Made by a program: the position numbers and the translations under genes | Part shown: in pieces, positions 36,693 to 46,208 of the stretch | Position numbering within the stretch: position 1 is the first letter of the stretch | Layout: each line of letters opens with the position of its first letter | Source of the DNA: Chlamydia ibidis 10-1398/6 | Lineage (GTDB): Bacteria; Chlamydiota; Chlamydiia; Chlamydiales; Chlamydiaceae | NCBI RefSeq assembly: GCF_000454725.1 | Contig: NZ_APJW01000001.1 | Coordinates: 62,001-126,000, forward strand | Direction of reading: 5' to 3' | Length of the DNA: 64,000 bases | Notes under the pieces: model-generated | Told to the model about the DNA's origin: nothing | What the model saw: only the letters and a program-made list of their open reading frames with translations | The model's database searches: none

Positions 36693-38120
36693 TTACTTTT
36701 TAAGAAGAGTTTTCTCTTGTTGAGTAAAGGACGTAATCGCCGTCTTCCTTTTGCCTAGATCTCCATAGTCAGCTAATAGACTCTTTAAATATTTTATCGT
36801 AAATTTTTTCATATTATTTAGATCTTTTTTCACATTAGCTTGTTTTTTTTCTAGGCCAGCTAATTCTTTAATATATGCTTGTTCATTGAAGCAAAGGATT
36901 TTTTTAATCGCTAAGGAAGCTAATTGTGACGTTGCTTCTTTAGAAGGAGGATGAGCAAGATCTTCGATAAATGGCGCTAAAGTATCAAGCACTGCTTGAT
37001 GTAAATCGTCTTGATTTATCCTACTGTTTAACTTAGCTAACGATTCTCGAACAGCGTCATATAAACGGTGTTTGATAAAAATATATTCGAGAGTCTTGTG
37101 ATAATGTTCAGAATAAAGTTCCTCATACAAGATTTGCAATTCTCTTTCAAGGTATCCTTGAAGAACTTGGGTATGTAGTTTAAGGATATCCGATACCGTA
37201 GTCTCTACAGGCTTATTGTTATGAATAGCTGTAGGTTTTGAGAATAATTCAACTTGACATTCAGTATGTTTATACAGCGAATCTAGGATATCTTTAGCGT
37301 AAATTCCTTTTGGAAGTTTTATTTCAATATTAGGCTGATCTGTGGAGAAATCTTGAATGGAATCAATCTTGATAGTTCCGCGTTTGGCAGCGTTCTCTAT
37401 GGAACGTATAAGAGTTTCTGTAGTTGTAGATGGACAAATTTCTTTGATTACTAAGGTTTTTTGATCGACGATATCTATAGCTGCACGAATAGTAATAGAA
37501 CCTAAGCCATCTTCGTATTTTCCCGGATCCATAATACCTCCTGAATGAAAATCAGGGAAAATTTGGAAAGGCCGATCATTTAGAATAGCAATTTGTGCTT
37601 CTATAACTTCTGAGAGGTTATGAGGAAAAATTTTTGTCGTCATACCTACAGCAATCCCATCAACACCATGGAGTAATAGTAAGGGAAGTTTAGCAGGGAG
37701 AATATCAGGCTCTTGCTCTCTACCATCATAGGAATCATGAAATGTTATTAAATCGGTGTTGAACAAGATCTCTTTAGCTAGAGGGCTGAGTCTAGCTTCA
37801 ATATAACGAGCCGCTGCGTGTGGATCACCAGTGAGTGGGTTCCCAAAGTTTCCCTGAGTCTCAATAAGCAGCCCTTTATTTGCTAAAACGACGAGGGCTT
37901 CGACAATAGGAGCATCTCCATGAGGATGTAATGCCATAGTCCTTCCCGCAATATTGGCGACTTTGTGCATTTTTCCATCGTCCATGCGAAAAAGAGTCCA
38001 TAATAAACGACGTTGCACAGGTTTTAGACCATCAAGAATATGGGGAATAGCTCTTTCTAAGATCACATAAGATGCGTAGTGCATAAAATGAGTTTTAAAA
38101 AGATCAGAAACATCATGCAT
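36693..38120 (-). CDS. parC: DNA topoisomerase IV subunit A, lacking the C-terminal domain
   Basis: Breakage-reunion subunit of a type IIA topoisomerase. The catalytic tyrosine is Y106 in AAARYIEARLS, and the quinolone-resistance region (HPHGDAPIVEALV near 65-77) is present. At 475 aa it ends after the coiled-coil/gate region and lacks the C-terminal beta-pinwheel of E. coli ParC (752 aa). C. trachomatis CT660 (gyrA_2) is similarly short. Its start lies 3 bp after the parE stop, so the two subunits are co-expressed. Confidence 0.92.
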   Translation of the reverse strand: MHDVSDLFKTHFMHYASYVILERAIPHILDGLKPVQRRLLWTLFRMDDGKMHKVANIAGRTMALHPHGDAPIVEALVVLANKGLLIETQGNFGNPLTGDPHAAARYIEARLSPLAKEILFNTDLITFHDSYDGREQEPDILPAKLPLLLLHGVDGIAVGMTTKIFPHNLSEVIEAQIAILNDRPFQIFPDFHSGGIMDPGKYEDGLGSITIRAAIDIVDQKTLVIKEICPSTTTETLIRSIENAAKRGTIKIDSIQDFSTDQPNIEIKLPKGIYAKDILDSLYKHTECQVELFSKPTAIHNNKPVETTVSDILKLHTQVLQGYLERELQILYEELYSEHYHKTLEYIFIKHRLYDAVRESLAKLNSRINQDDLHQAVLDTLAPFIEDLAHPPSKEATSQLASLAIKKILCFNEQAYIKELAGLEKKQANVKKDLNNMKKFTIKYLKSLLADYGDLGKRKTAITSFTQQEKTLLKK

Positions 38121-38123
38121 AAG

Positions 38124-39932
38124 TTATAAATCTGTAATAAGGTTATCCATTATGAATTGCTTTCGCTCTTTCGTATTTTTCCCCATATAAAATTGTAGTA
38201 GGGAGGTAAGAGATTCTGGGGAGCTAATGTTTACGGGAGTAAGGCGTATATCAGGACCTATGAAAGTTTTAAATTCCTTGGGAGAAATTTCTCCAAGACC
38301 TTTGAACCTAGTAATTTCTACTGCAGACTCTTTTTTACTTAACTTTCGTATTGCTTGAGCTTTTTCTTTTTCAGAGTAGCAGTATAGTGTTTTATCTTTA
38401 TACCGTACTTTGAATAGAGGCGTTTCTAAGATAAATAGATGCCCGTTCTCTACAAGAGGAAGAAATGTTTGTAAAAAGAAAGTAATAAGTAAATTACGAA
38501 TATGCATCCCATCTACATCCGCATCTGTAGCGAGAATGATTTTGTTATAACGTAAGTCTTGCGTTCCTGTTTTTGTAATGCCAAGCGCAGTAGCTAAATA
38601 AAATAACTCGTCATTTTTATACATTTTTTCTTCTTGAATGGAAAACACATTCATAGGCTTCCCTCTCAAAGAAAATACAGCTTGAGTCAAAGGATTTCTG
38701 GAAGCAAGAATAGAAGCCGATGCTGATTCTCCTTCTGTAACAAAAATAGAAGAAGCTTCACCATATAATGAGTGATCAGTGTAATGAAATTTACAATCAC
38801 GTAATTTAGGAATCTTGTAGTGTAGTTTTTTTTGCTTATCCTTGAGATCTTGCTTGATAAATTGAACATTTTTCCGTGTTTTTTCATTTAATTTGATCTT
38901 ATCGAGTAGGATTTGTGCGCTTGCTTTATTTTTTTTAAGAGCTTGAACAATCGCAGCCTTAACTTCTTTGACAATTCCTGTACGTATTTGGGTATTTCCT
39001 AATTTATTCTTGGTTTGTGATTCAAATACTGGCGAAGCAATTTTGATAGCAATACATCCTACTAAACCGTCTCGGATGTCGCTAGTAATAAATGTTTTCC
39101 CAAAGAAATCATTAATACCTTTAACAATACCTTCTTTAAAAGCTGTTAAATGGGTACCGCCATCAATAGTTTCTTGGCCATTGACGAATGAAAAATATTG
39201 TTCATTATGTGATTCAATATGAGTAAATAAAAATGACAGTTCAGGACTTTCAAAGACTATAGGAGAATAGAGAGTCGGTTCAGAAACCTCTTCTTCGAAA
39301 AGATCTTGAAGCCCCTTTTCAGAAAGAAAAGTCTCATTATTGAAGACAATTTTTAATCCAGGATGAAGATAGGTATATTGGCGGATCTTCTTCTTTAAAA
39401 ACTCATGATTAAAGGCAAAGTTTTCAAAAATAGAAGGATCTGGAGAGAAGGTGATTTCTGTACCATCACTATCTTTGGTAGACCCTTGTTGATTTTTTTG
39501 TAATTCACCTTTATTGAAATTTGCCTTGTGGTATTTTTTTCGTCGTACCGTACGCACGACAAATGTTGCAGATAAAGCGTTTACGGCTTTTAATCCAACC
39601 CCATTAAGTCCTACAGAAAAATGGAAAACATCCTGAGTGTACTTGGCTCCCGTATTAATTTTAGAAACACATTCGATTAACTTACCTAAAGGAATTCCTC
39701 GTCCTTGATCTCTCACTGTAATGGTATGCGCGTTTGCAGTGATGACTATATCTTTTCCGTATCCCATGATGAACTCATCAATCGAGTTATCAACGACTTC
39801 CTTAAACAAGGTGTATATTCCGTCTTCGGGCTGAGAGCCATCACCCAACCTACCGATATACATTCCTGCTCGTAAGCGGATATGTTCGAGAGAGGCTAGA
39901 GATATAATACTAGCTTCAGAGTATGTTGCCAT
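38124..39932 (-). CDS. parE: DNA topoisomerase IV subunit B
   Basis: ATPase subunit. The GHKL ATP-binding motifs are visible: EVVDNSIDEF near 45-54, DQGRGIPLG near 74-82 and GLNGVGLKAVNALS near 108-121. The TOPRIM domain has VTEGESASAS near residue 394 and DADVDGMHIRN near 464. The 602-aa length fits ParE. It is first in a parE-parC operon and corresponds to CT661 (gyrB_2). The 829-bp gap upstream should contain its promoter. Confidence 0.94.
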   Translation of the reverse strand: MATYSEASIISLASLEHIRLRAGMYIGRLGDGSQPEDGIYTLFKEVVDNSIDEFIMGYGKDIVITANAHTITVRDQGRGIPLGKLIECVSKINTGAKYTQDVFHFSVGLNGVGLKAVNALSATFVVRTVRRKKYHKANFNKGELQKNQQGSTKDSDGTEITFSPDPSIFENFAFNHEFLKKKIRQYTYLHPGLKIVFNNETFLSEKGLQDLFEEEVSEPTLYSPIVFESPELSFLFTHIESHNEQYFSFVNGQETIDGGTHLTAFKEGIVKGINDFFGKTFITSDIRDGLVGCIAIKIASPVFESQTKNKLGNTQIRTGIVKEVKAAIVQALKKNKASAQILLDKIKLNEKTRKNVQFIKQDLKDKQKKLHYKIPKLRDCKFHYTDHSLYGEASSIFVTEGESASASILASRNPLTQAVFSLRGKPMNVFSIQEEKMYKNDELFYLATALGITKTGTQDLRYNKIILATDADVDGMHIRNLLITFFLQTFLPLVENGHLFILETPLFKVRYKDKTLYCYSEKEKAQAIRKLSKKESAVEITRFKGLGEISPKEFKTFIGPDIRLTPVNISSPESLTSLLQFYMGKNTKERKQFIMDNLITDL

Positions 39933-40761
39933 AATGCGTTCTTTCAGTGAGTTTTGGAGAAATATTTATTTCTAAGACGATGTTTTTTCGTGGGTTTTCT
40001 TTTGGCAGAACCCCAGACCAGCCATACTGAGGATAGGAGTATTTCTCAATACTAGCTCTCGATGCGAGAAAGATAAGAATACTCTAAGTAGTTCTCCCAC
40101 AACTTTTCTCGATGCTACGATATTTTTTTTTCTCTAGCAAGGCAAATAGACAATGGATAAATAAAGCAAATGATTTGCCGTTGGTTTAATTAGAATTGAA
40201 AGATAGCAGACATCCTTTCTGGAACAAGTTGCTAGACTTATTATGCCATAGTTTTTCGTATTCCATAAAATTAAAAACTAAAAAATGTCCAAAATATTTG
40301 ATGTCACAACTTTTATAAGTTAAATGTAAAAACGGTTGTATTAGAAAATGCCATGTCGTAGATCTTTATGCGTTCAGCTAGGGTAGATCTATGACTGTTA
40401 AATTTAGTAAAAGCTGTGAGATAGCATTCATGATGAAAATATCTTAAAGTTTTTTTGGATTGCGAAAACAGCTTTTGTTACTCTATTTATTTAGTTTTCA
40501 TCACGATGTGTTTCTCTACTTGTTCGGAGAAATTTTTGGAAATGACCTTCTAAAAAGACAAGAACATCTTACATTAGAAGTTAGTGATTATGTCTTGAGT
40601 AGATTTTCGATTTAAAATATCCCTTTGGGGTGCATGCTTGTAAATGTTTAGCCGTTTATATGTTGAGATCGGACCAATTCTCTGTTTTCAACTTGTAGAG
40701 GCTATCGCAGATATTTCCTGTTTGTCGTGATTGGGAAGTTCAATAGAAAAACAACTTGCTT
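39933..40761. other. 829-bp gap between divergent parE and hemA
   Basis: The longest gene-free stretch here. No open frame above about 60 codons and no RNA family I recognise. Small repeats are visible: TCTCGATGC occurs at about 40057 and 40107, and GTAGATCT at about 40358 and 40384. It must hold the parE and hemA promoters but is far longer than needed. It could contain a small RNA or a decayed gene. Confidence 0.5.
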
Positions 40762-41778
40762 ATGATTCTTGGTGTTGTCGGAGTTAGTTATCGTGAGGCT
40801 GCTTTACAAGAGAGAGAAGCAGTAATTAATTTGCTCGAGGATTTTGAAAATCAACCTGATCTTGTGCAAAGATTTTTTGGAGATAATGGATCCTTTGTTC
40901 TTTTGTTAACGTGTCATAGAGCAGAGATTTATTACTTTGCCGATAGTTTTATAAACCCGCAAACCGAATTAATTTCTAGAATAGCTTCTTTAGGCACATG
41001 CCCTTATGCTTACCAAGAACTTGATTGTTTTGCTCATTTGTTTGCTGTTACTAGCGGCGTGGATAGTTTGATCTTTGGGGAAACAGAGATCCAAGGTCAG
41101 GTCAAGCGTGCCTATATGCGTAGCCAAGCTATGCGAAATTTACCTTTTTCTTTACATTTCTTATTTCAAAAAGCTCTGAAAGTTGGTAAAGATTTTCGTT
41201 CCCAAACAACTTGGTGTTATTCTTCCGTAACTATGGAAGCGGTTGTTCAGGAAATGCTTGTTGATTATAAGAAGTCTACGCACGATAAATTGTTATTTAT
41301 AGGTTATTCCGACATCAATCGTAAGATAGCTGCAGGATTGAAAAGCCATGGCTATAAAAACATTACGTTTTGTTCCCGCTGTGAAATTCATACACCGTAT
41401 CATACTATAAAACGCCATCAGTTATCATTTAGAGATCCATACGATGTAATCTTTTTTGGATCTGCTGAAGTTGCTGAAGATTTCGTGGATTTATCACTTC
41501 GTAGTCTTGCCAGCATACCAAATAGGTTGGTTTTTGATTTCAATGTCCCAAGAACATTCACATTTACAGAAAGTTCGAATGGCTTGATTTGTTTAGACAT
41601 GGATTTCATTAGTGAGCGTGTACAAAAAAAACTCCAGTGTAGTAGGCTATCTGGGAATAAGGAAAGTCCGTTTCTTACTCTTGCCGCGAAAAAACAATGG
41701 GAAGTTTATGAGAAAAAATGCTCACACATGTACTTAGAGCAAGTTGCAGCTTCTCAACCTAAGCTTCTGATTCTTTAG
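40762..41778 (+). CDS. hemA: Glutamyl-tRNA reductase
   Basis: Reduces glutamyl-tRNA to glutamate-1-semialdehyde, the first committed step of C5 heme synthesis. The catalytic cysteine is about C51 in [12 protein letters not shown], and [20 protein letters not shown] is the family hallmark near residue 90-110. At 338 aa it lacks most of the C-terminal dimerisation domain of typical ~420-aa enzymes; C. trachomatis CT662 is equally short. ATG 40762 is used rather than an in-frame TTG at 40756. Confidence 0.93.
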   Translation: MILGVVGVSYREAALQEREAVINLLEDFENQPDLVQRFFGDNGSFVLLLTCHRAEIYYFADSFINPQTELISRIASLGTCPYAYQELDCFAHLFAVTSGVDSLIFGETEIQGQVKRAYMRSQAMRNLPFSLHFLFQKALKVGKDFRSQTTWCYSSVTMEAVVQEMLVDYKKSTHDKLLFIGYSDINRKIAAGLKSHGYKNITFCSRCEIHTPYHTIKRHQLSFRDPYDVIFFGSAEVAEDFVDLSLRSLASIPNRLVFDFNVPRTFTFTESSNGLICLDMDFISERVQKKLQCSRLSGNKESPFLTLAAKKQWEVYEKKCSHMYLEQVAASQPKLLIL

Positions 41779-41793
41779 CTTCTAATTCATCTC

Positions 41794-42013
41794 TTGACAT
41801 ATACAGCTATCGAAAATACTCTAGGCTTTCATCGTCGATTTCGATGAATTTTGGATGCAGGTGCGGTCTATTGTTAGTGGGTTGCGGCTGTTGGCAAGTA
41901 CAATTAAAAATCAGTCTGATTTTTCTTAGGTCTTTTGTTCTTTATAGTGAAAAGGATGAACAAGAAAAGGAACACCGTATTTCTTGCCGAAGCAAGAAAT
42001 CGTTTTTATTTTT
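41794..42013 (+). ncRNA. Candidate small RNA between hemA and the type III secretion operon
   Basis: TTGACA (41794-41799), a 17-nt spacer and TACTCT (41817-41822) form a plausible promoter. Transcription from about 41829 begins almost at a 7-bp hairpin (TTCATCG/CGATGAA, 41828-41848), passes AAAAATCAG-T-CTGATTTTT (41906-41924), and ends at a strong terminator: ATTTCTTGC, CGAA, GCAAGAAAT, then CGTTTTTATTTTT (41979-42013). The unit is about 185 nt. An in-frame 62-codon reading (41844-42032) runs past the terminator and is unlikely to be a gene. It could instead be the hemA 3' end. Confidence 0.45.
41979..42013 (+). terminator. Strong intrinsic terminator upstream of scc4
   Basis: Perfect 9-bp stem with a CGAA tetraloop and a T-rich tail. 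It separates hemA, or the candidate small RNA, from the secretion operon. Confidence 0.88.
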
Positions 42014-42125
42014 AAAGTTCGTATTGGCATAACTCGATTTAAAGGATAGAAAAGCTAACTTTACGAGAGGTCGTTTAGGTTCTCAATCGAGAGCGGGCAG
42101 CCACCCTCTCACAGGAAGAACATGC
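42014..42125 (+). promoter_or_regulatory. Putative promoter and leader of the type III secretion operon
   Basis: TTGGCA (42024-42029), 17 nt, TAGAAA (42047-42052) is a possible promoter after the terminator. The leader can pair GAGAGG (42065-42070) with CCTCTC (42105-42110), ending close to the AGGAAG ribosome binding site of scc4. The hexamers are only fair matches. Confidence 0.4.
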
Positions 42126-42530
42126 ATGTTGGAAAAATTGATCAAAAATTTTGCCACGTATATGGGTATAACGTCAACTCTCGAGTTTGATGCTGACGGA
42201 GCCTATGTTTTGCCGATTAGTGACCTTGTAAAGATACGCGTTCAACAAAACGCGGATAATGAAATCATATTGGGAGCTTTTTTGGGAGAACTTCCTCCTT
42301 CGACCGATACGGCAAAAGTATACTTACAAATGATGGTAGCAAACTTGTTTGGAAGAGAAACAGGAGGTAGTGCCTTGGGATTAAATTCTGAAGGCCATGT
42401 TGTTATGATGCGAAGGATTCCTTGTGATATTTCCCAAGAGGATTTTGCCCGTTGTATTGAGAGTTTTGTAAATTTCTCTGAAACCTGGCTAGAAGATTTG
42501 GGATTGGATCAATCAAAACAAAGGCAATAG
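42126..42530 (+). CDS. scc4: Type III secretion chaperone / RNA polymerase-binding protein Scc4
   Basis: A 134-aa acidic protein with the class I chaperone layout: an N-terminal helix ([15 protein letters not shown]), a beta-rich middle and a C-terminal helix. It corresponds to CT663, reported to pair with Scc1 as chaperone of the plug protein CopN and also to bind the RNA polymerase beta and sigma66 subunits. It is first in the cds operon with AGGAAG upstream. The dual role is known for the C. trachomatis protein and inferred here. Confidence 0.85.
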   Translation: MLEKLIKNFATYMGITSTLEFDADGAYVLPISDLVKIRVQQNADNEIILGAFLGELPPSTDTAKVYLQMMVANLFGRETGGSALGLNSEGHVVMMRRIPCDISQEDFARCIESFVNFSETWLEDLGLDQSKQRQ

Positions 42531-42551
42531 ACTGCAGGGGTAGAATAGAAG

Positions 42552-45125
42552 ATGGGAGCACGTTTAGTTATTGATAAAGGCCCGTTGTCTGGTGTTGTTC
42601 TTGCCCTAGAAGAAGGAACAAGTTGGTCTATAGGGAATGACCAGAATAGTTGTGATATTCCATTAGAAGATGCAAAGATTAGTAGCGCTCAAGTAGTTAT
42701 CACTAAGCAGGGTGATGAATACTTTATAACAAATTTACATGATGCAAATCCTGTATTAGTAAATGGAACAACCATCAAGGAAACAACATCATTACATCCA
42801 GGAGATGTAATAGTTTTTGGAAGCAATCAATATTCTTTCTTGCTTGATGAATTTGATCCTAAAGATACTGTTTATGACTTTGCTTTTTCTGATGAAGGTG
42901 TATCAGGTGTACCAGAGTCGTCATCACAATCACCGTCTCAAGAAAAAAAGAAAACGAGTAGTTCCAAGCGATCTAGGGAAAAGGAGTCTGCTTCAAATGA
43001 AGGGAGTAAGGCATCTCTAACCGATAAAGATAAAAAGCTTGCAGAGGCATTTTTATCTTCAGCTGATAAAGACTCCAGCGATATACCAATCGCTAAGGAT
43101 ATACCTGATAATGGGACAGCAAAAAAATCTACTAGCTCCTCTGTGAGTGCAGAAATCAAAGAGAATCAGCAAGCTACTATGGAAGAAAACGGAGTTCCTT
43201 CTAATCAAAATCAACAGCCATCGCCGGACTCGGTTCCTCAAGACATCGATAAACCTGATCAAGCTGCGGCTAATAAAGATTCTCAAAAACAATCTGAAAA
43301 CCCTTCTAATTCTAAGCCAGAAGATGAGACGAAAGAAGGGGCATCTTCTGATGAGCAGGTAAAACAGGCCTCCGAAGAAGGGACGCAGAAGCAAGCAACT
43401 TTAGACCCTTTGGTTCCACAGGATCAGCCGAATACAGACAAATCAGATGACAAGCAGTCCGAGCAATCAACGCAAGATCAGGGACAATCTCAGCAAACAG
43501 CAGAACAAACCACTTCTACTGAATCAGGAGATTCAGAAGAGGCTTCTCAGAAAAATACTTCCGAGCAGGAAGATTCTGCTCAAGATGAAACATCTAAGGG
43601 GGATAAGACCTCAGAAACAGACCTATCTGACGAGCATACTGCTGATGCACAAGAAGAAAAGTCAGGAGTCCTTACCCCATTCAATGTTCAAGATTTGTTC
43701 CGATTTGATCAAGGCATTTTCCCAGCAGAGATTGACGAAATTGCGCAAAAGAATGTTTCAGTAGACCTTTCTCAACCATCTAGGTTTTTACTGAAGGTAT
43801 TAGCTGGAGCTAATATAGGTGCAGAGTTTCACTTAGATACAGGTAGAAGCTACATAATTGGTAGTGATGCTAATGCTGTAGATATTGTCTTTAATGATCT
43901 TAGTGTTTCTCAACAACATGCAAAGATTACCGTAGGGAATGATGGTAGTGTAACCCTAGAAGATCTTGGAAGTAAAAACGGAATTATTGTCGAAGGTAGG
44001 AAGATCGAAGGGAGCACATCACTCAAATCAAACCAAGTTGTTGCTCTGGGAACAACGTTATTCTTGCTTATAGATCATTTAGCTCCTGCAGAGACAATTG
44101 TAGCCTCTTTCCCTGCTGAGGATTATGGTTTATTTGGCCGTCCTCAAAGTCCGGAGGAAATTGCCCAAAAAGCAGCTGAAGATGAAGAAGAGAAAAAACG
44201 GCGAGCCACTTTGCCTACAGGAGCGTTCATCTTCACCTTGTTTGTTGGTGGATTGGCATTGCTATTTGGTATAGGTACTGCATCATTATTCCATACCAAA
44301 GAAGTCGTTCCAATAGAAAACTTTAATTTCCAAGAAGATATTGAACGTGTCGTGAATGCATTTCCTACTGTTCGTTATACATTTAACAAGACTAACGGCC
44401 AGCTTTTTCTCATAGGGCATGTAAAAAATAGTATAGATAAAAGTGAGCTGCTCTATAAAGTGGATGCCCTTTCGTTTATCAAATCTGTCGATGATAATGT
44501 TATAGATGACGAAGCCGTATGGCAAGAAATGAATATCCTATTGTCGAAACGTCCAGAGTTTAAAGGTATTAGTATGCATTCCCCAGAACCCGGACAGTTT
44601 GTTATTACAGGATATTTGAAAACAGAAGACCAAGCAGCTTGTCTGTCTGACTATTTAAACTTACACTTCAACTATCTCTCATTATTAGAGAATAAAGTTG
44701 TTGTAGAATCTCAAATGCTTAAGGCAATAGCCGGGCAATTATTACAAAATGGCTTCGCCAATATTCACGTAGCTTTTGTAAACGGTGAGGTAATTCTCAC
44801 AGGTTACGTTAATAATGATGCAGCAGAGAAATTTCGCACTGTAGTGCAGGAGTTATCATTGATTCCTGGCGTTCGATTAGTTAAAAACTTTGTCGTTTTG
44901 TTGCCTGCAGAAGAAGGAATCATAGATTTAAATTTACGCTATCCTAACCGTTATCGTGTAACAGGTTATTCGAAATATGGTGACGTTAGCATTAATGTCG
45001 TGGTCAATGGACGAATTTTAACCCGAGGGGATGTTATCGACGGCATGACTGTAACAAGCATCCAACCGCACTGTATCTTTTTAGAGAAGGAAGGGTTGAA
45101 ATATAAAATAGAGTACAATAAATAG
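42552..45125 (+). CDS. cdsD: Type III secretion inner-ring protein CdsD (YscD homologue) with two FHA domains
   Basis: An 857-aa protein. An N-terminal FHA domain (about 1-100) is followed by a long acidic Ser/Gln/Glu/Asp-rich region (about 115-375), a second FHA domain (about 410-505, with GSDANAVDIVFND and SVSQQHAKI), one membrane segment (about 555-578) and a periplasmic region with BON-like repeats. FHA domains bind phosphothreonine, and C. pneumoniae CdsD is reported to be phosphorylated by a Pkn kinase. It forms the inner-membrane ring and corresponds to CT664. YscD proteins usually have one cytoplasmic FHA-like domain, so the duplication is a chlamydial feature. Confidence 0.94.
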   Translation: MGARLVIDKGPLSGVVLALEEGTSWSIGNDQNSCDIPLEDAKISSAQVVITKQGDEYFITNLHDANPVLVNGTTIKETTSLHPGDVIVFGSNQYSFLLDEFDPKDTVYDFAFSDEGVSGVPESSSQSPSQEKKKTSSSKRSREKESASNEGSKASLTDKDKKLAEAFLSSADKDSSDIPIAKDIPDNGTAKKSTSSSVSAEIKENQQATMEENGVPSNQNQQPSPDSVPQDIDKPDQAAANKDSQKQSENPSNSKPEDETKEGASSDEQVKQASEEGTQKQATLDPLVPQDQPNTDKSDDKQSEQSTQDQGQSQQTAEQTTSTESGDSEEASQKNTSEQEDSAQDETSKGDKTSETDLSDEHTADAQEEKSGVLTPFNVQDLFRFDQGIFPAEIDEIAQKNVSVDLSQPSRFLLKVLAGANIGAEFHLDTGRSYIIGSDANAVDIVFNDLSVSQQHAKITVGNDGSVTLEDLGSKNGIIVEGRKIEGSTSLKSNQVVALGTTLFLLIDHLAPAETIVASFPAEDYGLFGRPQSPEEIAQKAAEDEEEKKRRATLPTGAFIFTLFVGGLALLFGIGTASLFHTKEVVPIENFNFQEDIERVVNAFPTVRYTFNKTNGQLFLIGHVKNSIDKSELLYKVDALSFIKSVDDNVIDDEAVWQEMNILLSKRPEFKGISMHSPEPGQFVITGYLKTEDQAACLSDYLNLHFNYLSLLENKVVVESQMLKAIAGQLLQNGFANIHVAFVNGEVILTGYVNNDAAEKFRTVVQELSLIPGVRLVKNFVVLLPAEEGIIDLNLRYPNRYRVTGYSKYGDVSINVVVNGRILTRGDVIDGMTVTSIQPHCIFLEKEGLKYKIEYNK

Positions 45126-45171
45126 CTGATTTCGAGGCTTATTAATTCTTTTGTATTTGGGAAGAAATTCT

Positions 45172-45423
45172 ATGTTCAATATGAAAAAAACTACAGCGAA
45201 AGAGGAGAAAAGCTCTCGTCCGCTGTTTGATTTAGAAAAAGATATGCAAGATTTGAGCCAAGCTCAAAAGATCACGGCTGATGTGCAAGATAAAGTGCAC
45301 AAGTTAAATGTGTCTCTTCGTGAAGGTTCTGATAAAGAATCTTTTGAGAAGCAACAAGCATTGTTAGCAGGATATATCGCCCTACAGAAAGTTCTCGGGC
45401 GGATCAACCGCAAAATGGTGTAA
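45172..45423 (+). CDS. cdsE: Type III secretion needle co-chaperone CdsE
   Basis: An 83-aa helical protein, the CT665 homologue. CdsE and CdsG are reported to bind the needle subunit CdsF, like YscE and YscG. ATG 45172 gives exactly the expected length and has a GGGAAG element upstream; the in-frame TTG at 45151 is unlikely. Confidence 0.87.
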   Translation: MFNMKKTTAKEEKSSRPLFDLEKDMQDLSQAQKITADVQDKVHKLNVSLREGSDKESFEKQQALLAGYIALQKVLGRINRKMV

Positions 45424-45444
45424 TGACTATATAAGGGGATAATC

Positions 45445-45699
45445 ATGAGTAGTGGCGGAAGTTGCTCGGCTTTTAATTTTAATGACATGCTTAATGGCGT
45501 ATGTAAATACGTCCAAGGCGTTCAGCAATATCTAACAGAGTTAGAAACATCAACGCAAGGTACAGTTGATCTAGGTACAATGTTCAACTTACAATTCCGT
45601 ATGCAAATTTTATCACAGTACATGGAAGCTGTATCTAACATCTTAACCGCGGTAAATACAGAAATGATTACCATGGCAAGAGCTGTTAAAGGAAGTTAA
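45445..45699 (+). CDS. cdsF: Type III secretion needle subunit CdsF
   Basis: An 84-aa protein with the helix-turn-helix layout of YscF/PrgI needle subunits, rich in Gln/Asn/Thr. A cysteine at residue 7 lies in the N-terminal flexible part. It corresponds to CT666, the extracellular needle component. AAGGGGAT precedes the ATG. It lies between its two chaperone genes. Confidence 0.92.
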   Translation: MSSGGSCSAFNFNDMLNGVCKYVQGVQQYLTELETSTQGTVDLGTMFNLQFRMQILSQYMEAVSNILTAVNTEMITMARAVKGS

Positions 45700-45717
45700 T
45701 AAAATAAGAGAAAAACT

Positions 45718-46167
45718 ATGGCGGATTTGGAATTATTTAAAGCAGATTTTGCGTTGTTGTTCGAAGCTGGTATGCTAGCTGTTAAGCAAGGTGATGAAGA
45801 AAGCGCGAAAAGACTGTTTCAATCTCTACAGATCTTAAATCCTGATCATTATGGTTGTGAGCTGGGTTTAGCATTAATCGACTTGCATAAGATGGAGCTT
45901 TTATCTGCTGAAGAACGCTTGCGTGATTTAGCTCAAAGAGAAGAAGATAATTGGAGTATAAAATCTTTCCTAGCTTTAACTCATATGATGATTGTTCTGC
46001 ATCAGGGTAGTTCATTCGAAGTGCGTCGTGAAAGTTTAGAAAGTAGTTTAAAGCTTGCAGAGCAGGTTGTGGAAAATTGCGAAATAGAATCTACTCGAGC
46101 TCTTGCTCAGTCAGTTCTAGAATGGCATGATACTTTGGTCGCTAAAAGCGGAGGCCCTTTGGGTTAA
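45718..46167 (+). CDS. cdsG: Type III secretion needle chaperone CdsG
   Basis: A 149-aa helical, TPR-like protein (AVKQGDEESAKRLFQSLQ, then LNPDHYGCELGLALIDL), the CT667 homologue and YscG analogue. It is expected to bind CdsF with CdsE in the cytoplasm and prevent early needle polymerisation. Confidence 0.87.
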   Translation: MADLELFKADFALLFEAGMLAVKQGDEESAKRLFQSLQILNPDHYGCELGLALIDLHKMELLSAEERLRDLAQREEDNWSIKSFLALTHMMIVLHQGSSFEVRRESLESSLKLAEQVVENCEIESTRALAQSVLEWHDTLVAKSGGPLG

Positions 46168-46208
46168 CAGCTTGTAAGCTGAAATAAAATATACGTGGTT
46201 ATTGTCTT

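Noticed and set aside
41844..42032. 62-codon open frame between hemA and scc4
   Set aside because: It runs through and past a strong terminator and has no ribosome binding site; a non-coding reading fits better.
42905..43700. Possible tandem repeat or mobile element in the low-complexity part of cdsD
   Set aside because: No exact repeat unit is visible; the region is simply biased in composition.
43059..43764. Several long alternative-frame readings inside cdsD
   Set aside because: They arise from the low-complexity Ser/Gln/Lys coding region and have Arg/Leu/Ile-rich compositions typical of shadow frames.
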